Below the pieces are notes generated by a model. It did no database searches. It saw nothing but the letters and a program-made list of their open reading frames with translations, and was not told where the DNA came from. Source: Peribacillus glennii (GTDB taxonomy: Bacteria > Bacillota > Bacilli > Bacillales > DSM-1321). From it: a DNA stretch of 64,000 nt. The position numbers were made by a program, and so were the translations under genes. The stretch lies in NCBI RefSeq assembly GCF_003429105.1, contig NZ_QVTD01000011.1:62001-126000 (forward strand). Direction: 5' to 3'. The first letter of the stretch is position 1; the number at the start of each line of letters is the position of its first letter. Positions 8,958 to 16,666 of this stretch are shown here, piece by piece.

Positions 8958-9174
8958 TAGAATCGACTCCTTTAGATTTAAAATTCTATTATATTGGGGT
9001 CTTCAGTTTGTTATTTATATTTGTTATTTGTGATACTCTTACTTTATCTTTAAAATGTGTCAGCTAAATGTCAGGAAAGTATTTTTTTCTAGACATTTTC
9101 ATTTTTCCAGGGTATGTCAATGTGTATAATCAGGTTGTACAAATTCCAGTGGAATGAAAAAAGGAAGTGCGTTA

Positions 9175-9948
9175 ATGAAAAGGTTTCACATGCTATTATG
9201 TGCACTGCTGCTCTTTACTGTCATCAGCGGATGTAACGCTGCGAAACAGGATGGGGGGAAAAAAAATATCGAACTCACTGTTTCCGCAGCCGTCAGTTTA
9301 AAGGCTGCCCTGGAAGAAATCAGGGATGAGTTTGAAAAAGAAAATAAACACATCAATATTCACTTTAATTTCGGGGCTTCGGGGACTTTGCAGCAGCAAA
9401 TCATCCAGGGGGCGCCGGTGGATTTGTTTTTTTCAGCCACGGAAGACAAATTCGACTTGTTGGTGAAGGATGACATAATAGAAACTAGGCGCAATTTATT
9501 AGGGAATGAGATTGTCCTGATTGTCCCAAAGCAATCGAATCTAGACATACATTCCTTTGATGGGCTCGGCAACGCTTCAAAAATTGCAATTGGTACGCCA
9601 GAAGTTGTACCTGCGGGGGAATATGCCCATGAAGCATTAAAATCAATGGGGCTTTGGAACAAGGTAGAGCCGAAAATAATTTTTGCGAAGGATGTAAGGC
9701 AGGCTTTGACCTACGTCGAATCAGGAAATGTTGATGCCGGCATCGTTTACCGGACTGATGCAAAACATTCCAAAAACACTGAAATTGCTTCAGAGGCCCC
9801 GCACGGCAGCCACTCGGCAATCATCTATCCGATGGGTATACTAAAAAATACTAAGCACCCGAAGGATAGCGAACGGTTCTATGATTATTTGCAAGGAGAA
9901 AAAGCAATGGATATCTTTAAAAAATTCGGATTCAAAGGCTTGGATTAA
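9175..9948 (+). CDS. modA: Molybdate ABC transporter substrate-binding lipoprotein ModA
   Basis: 257 residues. A lipoprotein signal ends in the lipobox VISGC. The mature part starts with LTVSAAVSLKAALEEI and has FGASGTLQQQI, both typical oxyanion-binding segments of ModA, followed by ALTYVESGNVDAGIVY. I chose ATG at 9175 because AAGGAAG lies eight bases upstream; the in-frame ATG at 9154 has no RBS. The permease gene modB follows 3 bases after the stop. No ATPase gene (modC) follows. Confidence 0.92.
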   Translation: MKRFHMLLCALLLFTVISGCNAAKQDGGKKNIELTVSAAVSLKAALEEIRDEFEKENKHINIHFNFGASGTLQQQIIQGAPVDLFFSATEDKFDLLVKDDIIETRRNLLGNEIVLIVPKQSNLDIHSFDGLGNASKIAIGTPEVVPAGEYAHEALKSMGLWNKVEPKIIFAKDVRQALTYVESGNVDAGIVYRTDAKHSKNTEIASEAPHGSHSAIIYPMGILKNTKHPKDSERFYDYLQGEKAMDIFKKFGFKGLD

Positions 9949-9951
9949 GGA

Positions 9952-10608
9952 ATGGCAGAAGATTTTTGGCCGCCGGTGAGTTTATCGGTCAGGGTGGCAA
10001 TCCTTTCCGGAATCATCGTTTTCATTTTTGGTACGCTCGCAGCACGGCTGCTGGCACGGAAGAAATTTAGGGGGAGATTAATTCTTGAGACGCTGTTTAT
10101 CTTGCCGCTCGTCCTGCCCCCATCAGTCGTAGGTTTTTTGTTGATCGTGATTTTTGGAAAAAACAGTCCGGTGGGCCGCGGTATTGAATGGGTGTTCCAG
10201 CAGCCTGTCATGTTTACGTGGTGGGCGGCTGTCATTGCGTCGGTCGTGGTCGCTTTTCCTTTAATGTATCAATCTGCAAAAACCGGTTTTGAAGAGATTG
10301 ACAGCGATATTGAGAACGCGGCGAGAGTAGATGGAGCGGATGAATGGAAGGTTTTTACAGGAGTAACTATTCCTTTGGCAGTAAAATCGATCGTTGCCGG
10401 GGCGATCCTTAGCTTTGCGAGAGCACTTGGGGAATTCGGGGCCACCTTGATGTTTGCGGGCAATATACCCGGCAAAACGCAAACGATACCTACAGCGATT
10501 TATGTTGCCATGGATTCAGGAAACATGGAAATGGCCTGGATGTGGGTCGGAACGATGATTGTCATCTCCTTTGCCATGCTGATGCTGGTGCATTTTATAA
10601 GAGATTAA
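9952..10608 (+). CDS. modB: Molybdate ABC transporter permease ModB
   Basis: 218 residues with five or six membrane helices. The cytoplasmic EAA loop is ENAARVDGADEWKVFTGVTI followed by the ARALGEFGATLMFAGN segment, which is diagnostic for ModB and CysT/W-type permeases. RBS is TTAAGGA just before ATG. It forms an operon with modA. The ATPase subunit must be encoded elsewhere, because the next gene is an unrelated small protein; B. subtilis yvgL-yvgM has the same incomplete arrangement. Confidence 0.92.
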   Translation: MAEDFWPPVSLSVRVAILSGIIVFIFGTLAARLLARKKFRGRLILETLFILPLVLPPSVVGFLLIVIFGKNSPVGRGIEWVFQQPVMFTWWAAVIASVVVAFPLMYQSAKTGFEEIDSDIENAARVDGADEWKVFTGVTIPLAVKSIVAGAILSFARALGEFGATLMFAGNIPGKTQTIPTAIYVAMDSGNMEMAWMWVGTMIVISFAMLMLVHFIRD

Positions 10609-10669
10609 ATTCGGCAGCTGTACTTTATATTCCTTTCCAAAAAATTGTACAAAGAAAAGAGGGCTTTTT

Positions 10670-11149
10670 GTGCTGACTTTTGAAGAAAAACTAAAAATTA
10701 TTGAATCATTCCCGGAACTTGAACGAAAAGACGTTTCTCTTGGAAGGGTGAATTTTCATTTTGAAGGGAGCGTTCACGAAAAAAAGCTTGTAGTCCAGCA
10801 TTTGCATCCCAATGGGAATGGGTTTGTTTACGCAGGCCATTTGCCTAAAAAGGAAAGAGACAACAAGTGGTTCGTTAATATCAGGGAATACTCTGAAAGC
10901 GAACTTCGACGAATAGTGAAGGATAGCATTTCCTATCTGTCTGTCCCCTCCGTGTCGGAAGCAGGCGGGGAAGCAACTGCTTACCAAGAACTAGAGGGCA
11001 AATGGGTCGGACCGGGTAAACAGGAGCTTACCGTAGCCAATGAGGATTTGCTTTGGAACGTATATTCCGGAATAAACCTTGAGGAGTGCTTTGAATCACC
11101 AGTAGAAGCGAAGCGCTATTTGAAAGAGGAAGGGTTCCGGAAAAAATAA
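10670..11149 (+). CDS. Conserved hypothetical protein, 159 residues
   Basis: GTG start at 10670 with RBS AAAAGAGGG six bases upstream. The soluble product begins FEEKLKIIESFPELERKDVS and contains VVQHLHPNGNGFVYAG and FVNIREYSESELRRIV. It has no signal peptide or membrane helix and ends in a charged helix. I recognise it as a type of protein common in Bacillus but cannot assign a function. It stands alone between modB and the cold-shock gene. Confidence 0.75.
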   Translation: MLTFEEKLKIIESFPELERKDVSLGRVNFHFEGSVHEKKLVVQHLHPNGNGFVYAGHLPKKERDNKWFVNIREYSESELRRIVKDSISYLSVPSVSEAGGEATAYQELEGKWVGPGKQELTVANEDLLWNVYSGINLEECFESPVEAKRYLKEEGFRKK

Positions 11150-11195
11150 TGTAGAATAGTGGTAAAACTTGTCGGTAAATTTTTTAGGGGTTTTA

Positions 11196-11225
11196 TTGTT
11201 TTTTTTAAATAAATCATGTTATACT
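11196..11225 (+). promoter_or_regulatory. Sigma-A-type promoter of the cold-shock gene
   Basis: TTGTTT (11196-11201), 18-base spacer, TATACT (11220-11225). It implies a 5' leader of about 120 bases before the cold-shock ATG, a length typical of cold-shock mRNAs whose leader folds with temperature. Confidence 0.6.
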
Positions 11226-11351
11226 AAAGACAATTATTTTTGTGCGGAATAAGTTTGAAAGAGCGATCCACCTAAGGTTTCCTCTTGAGACATTATCCTA
11301 AATCAAGAATAGTAATAAAAAGGATTTTTTTCCAAACAGGAGGAACTATAC

Positions 11352-11549
11352 ATGGTTCAAGGTAAAGTTAAATGGTTTAACGCTGAAAAAGGTTTCGGTT
11401 TCATCGAAGTAGAAGGTCAAGACGACGTATTCGTACACTTCTCTGCTATTCAAGGCGACGGATTCAAAACTCTTGAAGAAGGTCAAGAAGTTACTTTCGA
11501 AATCGAGCAAGGCGCTCGCGGACCACAAGCTGCTAACGTTCAAAAGTAA
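11352..11549 (+). CDS. cspB: Cold-shock protein (CspB/CspD type)
   Basis: 65 residues, the complete OB-fold length for the family. RNP1 is [10 protein letters not shown] and RNP2 is [10 protein letters not shown]; the start [11 protein letters not shown] and the end GPQAANVQK are standard. It binds single-stranded RNA and DNA and acts as an RNA chaperone at low temperature. RBS is AGGAGGAAC. Codon use is strongly biased to GAA, GGT, TTC and GTA, unlike most neighbours, as expected for a highly expressed gene. The symbol is by similarity; cspD or cspC would fit equally well. Confidence 0.93.
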   Translation: MVQGKVKWFNAEKGFGFIEVEGQDDVFVHFSAIQGDGFKTLEEGQEVTFEIEQGARGPQAANVQK

Positions 11550-11560
11550 TTTGAACGGTT

Positions 11561-11588
11561 AAAAAGACTCCTCTCGGGGTCTTTTTTT
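11561..11588 (+). terminator. Terminator of the cold-shock gene
   Basis: Stem AAAAGACTCC / GGGGTCTTTT with a tight loop and a T run. Confidence 0.85.
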
Positions 11589-11624
11589 ATTGCGTTCATT
11601 TCCTTCTCATTTACATAATGCGTA

Positions 11625-12047
11625 TTGCAGCAATTAAGCGGGGGTGTTTTCATCAATATTATTTTAATGATGCTGGGTGGATTTATTGGAAGTATATGCC
11701 GTTTCTATGCCGGAGAATGGGCGAGGGGGCATCTGGATGCGCGTGTTCCATTTGGTACGCTGCTTATTAACCTGCTTGGCTGCTTTTTTCTCGGATGGCT
11801 ATTAACATATGCATCCAGGAAAGTACAAATTAATGAACGGGTCGTTTTATTTTTGGGAACCGGCTTTACCGGCTCTTTTACAACGTTTTCCGCTTTTTCA
11901 GTGGAAACAGTCATCCTTTTAGACGATGGACATTTTTTATGGGCTGCTATCTATGTGCTATTGAGTATCCTGCTTGGACTATGTTTTGCGATTGCGGGTA
12001 AAGCACTGGCTGACTCCATTTTTATAAGGGGAGGTGAGTCTGAATGA
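11625..12047 (+). CDS. crcB: Fluoride channel subunit CrcB/Fluc (first copy)
   Basis: Four-helix fluoride exporter subunit. Motifs are GGFIGSICRF near the N-terminus, FGTLLINLLGCFFLGW (the conserved Asn of TM2) and GFTGSFTTFSAFS (the TM3 break with the Phe box). The start is uncertain. The frame is open from TTG at 11625, but the only good RBS (AGCGGGGGTG) would place initiation near 11652 at an ATC codon, or initiation uses an unusual site. It overlaps the second crcB by 4 bases; the two probably form a heterodimeric dual-topology channel. No fluoride riboswitch is visible in the short upstream gap. Confidence 0.9.
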   Translation: MQQLSGGVFINIILMMLGGFIGSICRFYAGEWARGHLDARVPFGTLLINLLGCFFLGWLLTYASRKVQINERVVLFLGTGFTGSFTTFSAFSVETVILLDDGHFLWAAIYVLLSILLGLCFAIAGKALADSIFIRGGESE

Positions 12048-12415
12048 TTTGGTTAATTGGGGCAGGGGGAGCGATTGGCGCAGCTGCCAGATATTTTTTA
12101 GGTGCCTTCATTAACTCCAGGGGGAAAAGGGATTTTCCTATAGGTACATGGCTCGTCAATATCACTGGATCACTTTTGCTGGGGGTGCTCACTGGGCTGT
12201 ATGTTTTCCATTATTTGCCGCAATGGATATGGTTTTTGCTTGGTATCGGGTTCTGTGGTGCCTATACCACTTTTTCCACTTTTAGCACAGAAAATATGGC
12301 ATTAATTGAAAAGAGTAAGTACAGGCTTGCAATGAGTTATTTAATATCCTCCGTACTTATAGGGATTTTGGCTGCGGGGGCAGGTTATTTCCTGGTTGTG
12401 AAACTGATCGGCTAG
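12044..12415 (+). CDS. crcB: Fluoride channel subunit CrcB/Fluc (second copy)
   Basis: 123 residues, four helices. It repeats the family motifs: GAGGAIGAAARYFLG, GTWLVNITGSLLLG and GFCGAYTTFSTFSTE. ATG at 12044 overlaps the first copy's stop, and RBS GGGGAGGTGA is strong. Paired crcB genes usually encode two subunits inserted in opposite orientation. The charge bias near the termini differs between the copies, which agrees with that model but does not prove it. Confidence 0.92.
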   Translation: MIWLIGAGGAIGAAARYFLGAFINSRGKRDFPIGTWLVNITGSLLLGVLTGLYVFHYLPQWIWFLLGIGFCGAYTTFSTFSTENMALIEKSKYRLAMSYLISSVLIGILAAGAGYFLVVKLIG

Positions 12416-12417
12416 AA

Positions 12418-12459
12418 GCCAAAAATGGATAGTAAAAGAAAAGCTATCCTTTTTTGGCT
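12418..12459 (+). terminator. Terminator of the crcB pair
   Basis: Stem GCCAAAAATGGATAG / CTATCCTTTTTTGGC with an A-rich loop. Confidence 0.75.
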
Positions 12460-12592
12460 GATAATAAAGTATAAAAATTTCTTATAATGCAGAACACAAA
12501 AGCGCCTGTGTCCTCATCCTTTGGTCCTGCCTGCACCTCTGCGTTTGACTTTATCGGCTCGCCAATCGGCGACTTTTCTAAATTTGCTGTTT
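12458..12592. repeat. Dispersed intergenic repeat, copy 1
   Basis: An element of about 135 bases that begins AAAGTATAAAAATTTCTTAT and ends GGCTCGCCAATCGGCGAC...TAAATTTGC. The same beginning and ending, with a diverged middle, occur at 34818-34973. It lies exactly between the crcB terminator and the last base of the nrdB stop codon. Confidence 0.55.
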
Positions 12593-13634
12593 ACAAATCA
12601 TCAAAGCCGTTATCGACATGGTTCACCTTTGTATATTGCCGAGATTTCTGTTCGAAGAAATCTGACTTCCCCAGGTCAACATCTTCATAGGCGATAATCC
12701 AGCGCATCGGATTTTCGCGGTACCCTTCAAAAGGTCGGCCGAAGCCCAGTTGATTACAGCGGACATTCGCATAAAATTTTATATAGGCTTCAAGTTCACC
12801 CATCGTGATACCATCAATCTTGTTTCCGATAATGTAGCGGCCCCATTCAATTTCTAAATCAGCAGCCTTCCTGAAAGTTTCCCGAACGAATTGTTCCAGC
12901 TGCAAGGTGTGATATTCGGGATACTGAGTGAGCACCTCTTTAAAGATTTTAACAAAAAGGTCGACATGGATTTGCTCATCCCTGTTAATATAGTTAATCA
13001 TGGTCGAAGAGGCAACCATTTTTTGGTTTCGTGCCAAGTTGTAGAAGAAAGCGAACCCTGAGTAAAAGAACAGGCCTTCCAGAATCACATCAAAACAAAT
13101 CGATTTCAGAAAGTTTTCTACGCTAGGATTTTCGGCAAAATCTTTGTAACCGTTCGTCACAAACTCATTTCTTGCTATAAGCGCAGGTTCGTTACGCCAG
13201 AATTCAAATACCTCCTCTTGTTCTTGCTTTGGCACGAGACTGGATAATACATAAGAATAGGAATGATTATGGATGACTTCCTGTTGCGCCAGCATGATCA
13301 TTAGTGCGTTCAGGCTGGAATCTGTCAAATAATCGGCAGCCTTGCCGGCAAAATCGGTCTGGATGCTGTCGAGCAGTGCAAGCAGGCCAATGATTTTCAG
13401 GAATGCATCCCTTTCGGTTTCAGATAGCATCGGGAACTGTTTTATATCCTGGGACATGTTGATTTCAAAGGGAGTCCAAAAATTAGCAAGCATTTTTTTG
13501 TATTTAGGATAGGCCCATGAAAATGCGACATCGTCCCAATTCAGAATATTGGAACAGCTTCCGTTAATGATTGCTGTAGAACGGTTTGGGGCAGCGGTAT
13601 CCATCATTTTTCTTTTTTTTAGATTTGCAGACAA
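12591..13634 (-). CDS. nrdB: Class I ribonucleotide reductase, beta subunit
   Basis: The radical-generating subunit, about 347 residues. The di-metal/tyrosyl site is intact: Asp in LLDSIQTDF, ExxHxxxY in QEVIHNHSYSY (Glu, His and the radical Tyr), Glu in ILEGLFFYSGF and ExxH in RDEQIHVDLF. With alpha it reduces ribonucleotides to deoxyribonucleotides without B12. The frame opens at GTG 13643, but AAGAGGTG is five bases before TTG 13634, which I prefer. It lies 28 bases downstream of the alpha gene's stop in a two-gene operon. No nrdI or nrdH lies next to it, which favours class Ia over Ib; nrdF would be the alternative name. Confidence 0.92.
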   Translation of the reverse strand: MSANLKKRKMMDTAAPNRSTAIINGSCSNILNWDDVAFSWAYPKYKKMLANFWTPFEINMSQDIKQFPMLSETERDAFLKIIGLLALLDSIQTDFAGKAADYLTDSSLNALMIMLAQQEVIHNHSYSYVLSSLVPKQEQEEVFEFWRNEPALIARNEFVTNGYKDFAENPSVENFLKSICFDVILEGLFFYSGFAFFYNLARNQKMVASSTMINYINRDEQIHVDLFVKIFKEVLTQYPEYHTLQLEQFVRETFRKAADLEIEWGRYIIGNKIDGITMGELEAYIKFYANVRCNQLGFGRPFEGYRENPMRWIIAYEDVDLGKSDFFEQKSRQYTKVNHVDNGFDDL

Positions 13635-13662
13635 AATCTTCACCTCTTAATGATGTTTTTTT

Positions 13663-15945
13663 TTAACTTGAACAAGAGTCGCATTCTTCAATCGTGCTTG
13701 ACGTGGAACGGGTGTAATACGTTGTTTTCATTCCGGATTTCCATGCCTGGATGTGATAATTCAACAAGTCCCTTGCTTTAACTGTGTTTTGGACATATAA
13801 ATTGAAGGAGATGGCCTGGTCGATATGGCGCTGCCTGGCTGCGTTTTGTTTTATGCTCCACAGCTGATCGATATGGAATGAAGACTTATAAAACCAGGTA
13901 GTTTCAGTGTTTAAATCGGGAACAGTTACCGGAATCTTATAATCCTTCTTTTCCTCGGAATACACCTTCCGGAAGATTGGGTCGATGCTGGCGGTGCTTC
14001 CGGCAATGATGGATGTCGATGCATTTGGTGCAACCGCCAACAGGTAGCCGTTTCGAATTCCATGTTCCTGTACTTTTTGCTGTAAGCCTGTCCAATCGAG
14101 TTCCGATTTTCCATCAATATATCCCCGTTTCCTGAAGTAGTCGCCATTTTCCCAATCAGAATCCCTAAATGCCGGATAAGCCCCTTTTTCATGGGCAAGA
14201 TTCATGCTTGCTTCGATGGTCAGGAAGGCAATCCGTTCATATAGCTGGTCTGCAAAATTGACTGCTTCATCGCTTTCCCATTTGATATTGCTGATTACAA
14301 GCAGATGATGCCAGCCAAAAGTCCCAAGGCCAACTGCGCGGTATTTTTGGTTGGTTAATTGAGCCTGAAGAACTGGAATGGTATTTAAATCGATAACATT
14401 GTCAAGCATCCTCACCTGAATGGGGATAAGCCTTTCCAGCAGGCCGTCCCTGACTGCAAGGGCCAGGTTGATGGAGGAAAGGTTACATACCACGAAATCG
14501 CCCGGTGTTTTTACAGTAATGATCTTCCCATCTTCCGTATATTGTTCCACCATTATCGTAGGGCTTTGATTCTGTGTAATTTCCGTGCAAAGATTGCTGC
14601 AATAAATCATTCCGGCATGGGCATTCGGATTCATCCGGTTGACTTCATCCCTGTAAAACAAGTAGGGCGTACCAGTTTCAAGCTGGCTTTTCATAATCGA
14701 CTTCATGATTTCTATCGCGGGCACCTCTTCTTTTGACAACTGAGGATGGTTGACACATTGCCAATACTTTTCCCGAAATCTGCCATTTCCGCGCAATTCG
14801 TCAAAATGGTCCTCCAGGGAAAAACCCATTATCGTCCGGACTTCATGCGGGTCAAATAAATACCACTGCGACCGTGATTCTACCTGTTCCATGAATACAT
14901 CCGGCAGGCAAATTCCTGTGAATAAATCGTGCGTCCGCAATCTTTCATCACCGTTGTTAAGCTTGGCATCTATAAAAGAGAAAATATCTTTATGCCACAC
15001 ATCCAGGTAGACTGCGATGGCACCTTTGCGCTGGCCGAGCTGATCCACGCTCACTGCAGTGTTATTCAGCTGCTTCATCCAGGGGATAACGCCTGAGGAT
15101 ACCCCTTTAAACCCCTTGATATCACTTCCGCGGCTGCGGATTTTTCCAAGATACACACCAATGCCGCCTCCGGATTTTGACAAATTGGCAATATCGGTGT
15201 TGCTGTCATAGATACCCTGCAGGCTGTCATCCAGTGTATCGATAAAACAGCTGGAAAGCTGGCCATAGCTTTTTCCCGCGTTTGCCAGGGTTGGGGTGGC
15301 CACGGTCATATATAAATTGCTTAAAGCCCAGTAAGCTTCCAATACCATTTTGATTCTGTGTTCGCTCTTTTCCCGGGACATAAGTGTCATGGCGATGATC
15401 ATAAATCGTTCTTGAGGCAGCTCGAACGTTTTTTTGTCGTAATCCCGCGCAAGGTATCGGTCTGCCAATGTCCGCAACCCTATGTATGTGAAAAGATTGT
15501 CCTTTTTGTGATCGATATAACTGCCAAGCTCATGAATTTCTTCAATGGAAAAATCATTGAGCAAGGATGGACTGTATATTCCTTCTGCCGTAAGTGAAAC
15601 GATCAACGAATAAAAAGATGCATCACCAGATTTACAATGTCGGTTATATTTTGCCTCACGATATAGCTGTTGTAAGTAAAAACGTGCACAAACATATGTC
15701 CAATCAGGTTCGAATTCGGAAATATTAGAAAGGCCTTCAAGGATTAGCTGGTTCGTAATTTGCGAGATGGTAAGCGAATCTTTAAAAGAAAAAGAGGTTA
15801 ATAGCCTTTGTTTAAAGGTTTGTCCATCCAGATGGGGAAAATCACGAAATGTTTCTTCTAGAGAAGATGCGAATCTCTCCTCTGAAAAAAGATTCCTGCT
15901 GCCGTCCTCTTTGATAAAAGTGCATTGCTGCGTTTGTTCAGCCAT
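13663..15945 (-). CDS. nrdA: Class I ribonucleotide reductase, alpha subunit
   Basis: The catalytic subunit, 760 residues. Visible active-site elements are the first redox Cys in QLSSCFIDTL, the Asn-Cys-Glu set in SNLCTEI, the second redox Cys in VVCNLSSINLA, the paired Tyr in TTYYTRS, and a C-terminal CDSC relay. The N-terminus keeps a short cone-like domain (FIKEDGSRNLFSEERF). I chose ATG 15945 because AAGGAGG lies upstream; the open frame extends to 16026 but runs through the riboswitch terminator. Expression is probably governed by the cobalamin riboswitch and NrdR boxes just upstream. Confidence 0.93.
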   Translation of the reverse strand: MAEQTQQCTFIKEDGSRNLFSEERFASSLEETFRDFPHLDGQTFKQRLLTSFSFKDSLTISQITNQLILEGLSNISEFEPDWTYVCARFYLQQLYREAKYNRHCKSGDASFYSLIVSLTAEGIYSPSLLNDFSIEEIHELGSYIDHKKDNLFTYIGLRTLADRYLARDYDKKTFELPQERFMIIAMTLMSREKSEHRIKMVLEAYWALSNLYMTVATPTLANAGKSYGQLSSCFIDTLDDSLQGIYDSNTDIANLSKSGGGIGVYLGKIRSRGSDIKGFKGVSSGVIPWMKQLNNTAVSVDQLGQRKGAIAVYLDVWHKDIFSFIDAKLNNGDERLRTHDLFTGICLPDVFMEQVESRSQWYLFDPHEVRTIMGFSLEDHFDELRGNGRFREKYWQCVNHPQLSKEEVPAIEIMKSIMKSQLETGTPYLFYRDEVNRMNPNAHAGMIYCSNLCTEITQNQSPTIMVEQYTEDGKIITVKTPGDFVVCNLSSINLALAVRDGLLERLIPIQVRMLDNVIDLNTIPVLQAQLTNQKYRAVGLGTFGWHHLLVISNIKWESDEAVNFADQLYERIAFLTIEASMNLAHEKGAYPAFRDSDWENGDYFRKRGYIDGKSELDWTGLQQKVQEHGIRNGYLLAVAPNASTSIIAGSTASIDPIFRKVYSEEKKDYKIPVTVPDLNTETTWFYKSSFHIDQLWSIKQNAARQRHIDQAISFNLYVQNTVKARDLLNYHIQAWKSGMKTTYYTRSTSSTIEECDSCSS

Positions 15946-15965
15946 TTTGGTTTCCTCCTTAAAAT

Positions 15966-15996
15966 GAAAAATCCACTCATGGGGAATGAGTGGATC
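15966..15996 (-). terminator. Riboswitch-controlled terminator in the nrdA leader
   Basis: On the minus strand, stem ATCCACTCAT / ATGAGTGGAT with a CCCC-type loop and a T run, placed between the cobalamin aptamer and the nrdA RBS. Next to it, AAACGAC (minus, pairs at 16042-16048) and GTCGTTT (15997-16003) could pair as part of an alternative fold. Confidence 0.8.
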
Positions 15997-16087
15997 AAAC
16001 GACAGGATAAAAGGACAAAAAGACACGAAAGCTCTTACACCGTCGTTTCATCTTCCCAACCCCCGAAGAACGAGAAACTTTTATGCA

Positions 16088-16250
16088 ATGTAAGGCAGGT
16101 CTCCTGACTTGTGTTCATCCTACTCCTGAGCCCTTCCCGTATCCCAGAGAGGATACAGTGGTTCACCCAGTTCGTCACACTTACAGTTGCGGGGACAGTT
16201 CCGGATTCACACCGGATTCCCTTTTCAGCCATAGCTGGCACCTTTACTTG
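16088..16250 (-). ncRNA. Cobalamin (B12) riboswitch in the nrdAB leader
   Basis: Read on the minus strand it contains the conserved blocks in order: AAAGGTGCC, a GGGAATCCGGTGTGAATCCGG block, CTGTCCCCGCAACTGTAA, a variable stem, and the B12 box AAGTCAGGAGACCTGCC. It lies about 140 bases upstream of nrdA with an intrinsic terminator between, so B12 binding would stop transcription of the B12-independent reductase. Confidence 0.95.
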
Positions 16251-16253
16251 CAG

Positions 16254-16300
16254 TTTCTATATGTAGTTTTATTGTAGAAATATTTATCAATATATTGTGT
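16254..16300 (-). promoter_or_regulatory. Probable nrd promoter with two NrdR-box-like sites
   Basis: On the minus strand ACACAATATATTGATA (16300-16285) matches the NrdR box ACACWATATMTWGTGT at 13 of 16 positions. A weaker match AAACTACATATAGAAA (16269-16254) matches at 11 of 16, and the centres are exactly 31 bases apart. A -10-like TACAAT (16276-16271) lies between them; the -35 is poor. Confidence 0.6.
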
Positions 16301-16371
16301 TTCCTGTTTTTTCTATCGTAATCTATCTATTTGAAAAATTCAACCCGGAAGCAAAAGAAATTTTTGCTTAC

Positions 16372-16407
16372 AAAAAAACGACCTGAAACGATTATCTGTT
16401 CAGGTCA
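16372..16407 (-). terminator. Terminator after the 49-residue small gene
   Basis: Minus-strand stem GACCTGAA / TTCAGGTC followed by a T run. It overlaps the last codons of the small gene. Confidence 0.8.
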
Positions 16408-16541
16408 TCAGAATCTTTTTCATAAGCTATTACTACAACATCTTTATGGGTTTGTTCGCTCAACTTATTTTCAAGCGATTTTATTTCATTTACCAAATTA
16501 GTTGACAAGTCTGCTGCTGTGTAGGATTTGTCATTTTTCAA
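16392..16541 (-). CDS. Small hypothetical protein, 49 residues
   Basis: TTG start at 16541 with RBS AAGGAGTG. The product is hydrophilic and predicted helical, containing YTAADLSTNLVNEIKSLENK and VVVIAYEKDSDDLNR. It has no membrane segment. I do not recognise the family. Its own terminator and good RBS argue that it is real. Confidence 0.65.
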   Translation of the reverse strand: MKNDKSYTAADLSTNLVNEIKSLENKLSEQTHKDVVVIAYEKDSDDLNR

Positions 16542-16618
16542 ATTGATCACTCCTTAGTTATAACATTTCCTTGTGAAAGCTAATTATTCTTTAAACGTAA
16601 AGCAAATAAACAAGCATA

Positions 16619-16652
16619 AAAAAGCGTGGCTCAAGATGAGTCCACGCTTTTT
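16619..16652 (-). terminator. Terminator of the SulP transporter gene
   Basis: Stem AAAGCGTGG(A) / CCACGCTTT, T-rich on the minus strand; near-symmetric, so it may act on both strands. Confidence 0.82.
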
Positions 16653-16666
16653 CGTATATGTTAAAC

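Noticed and set aside
11589-11650. Fluoride riboswitch before crcB
   Set aside because: The gap is too short and lacks the conserved motif.
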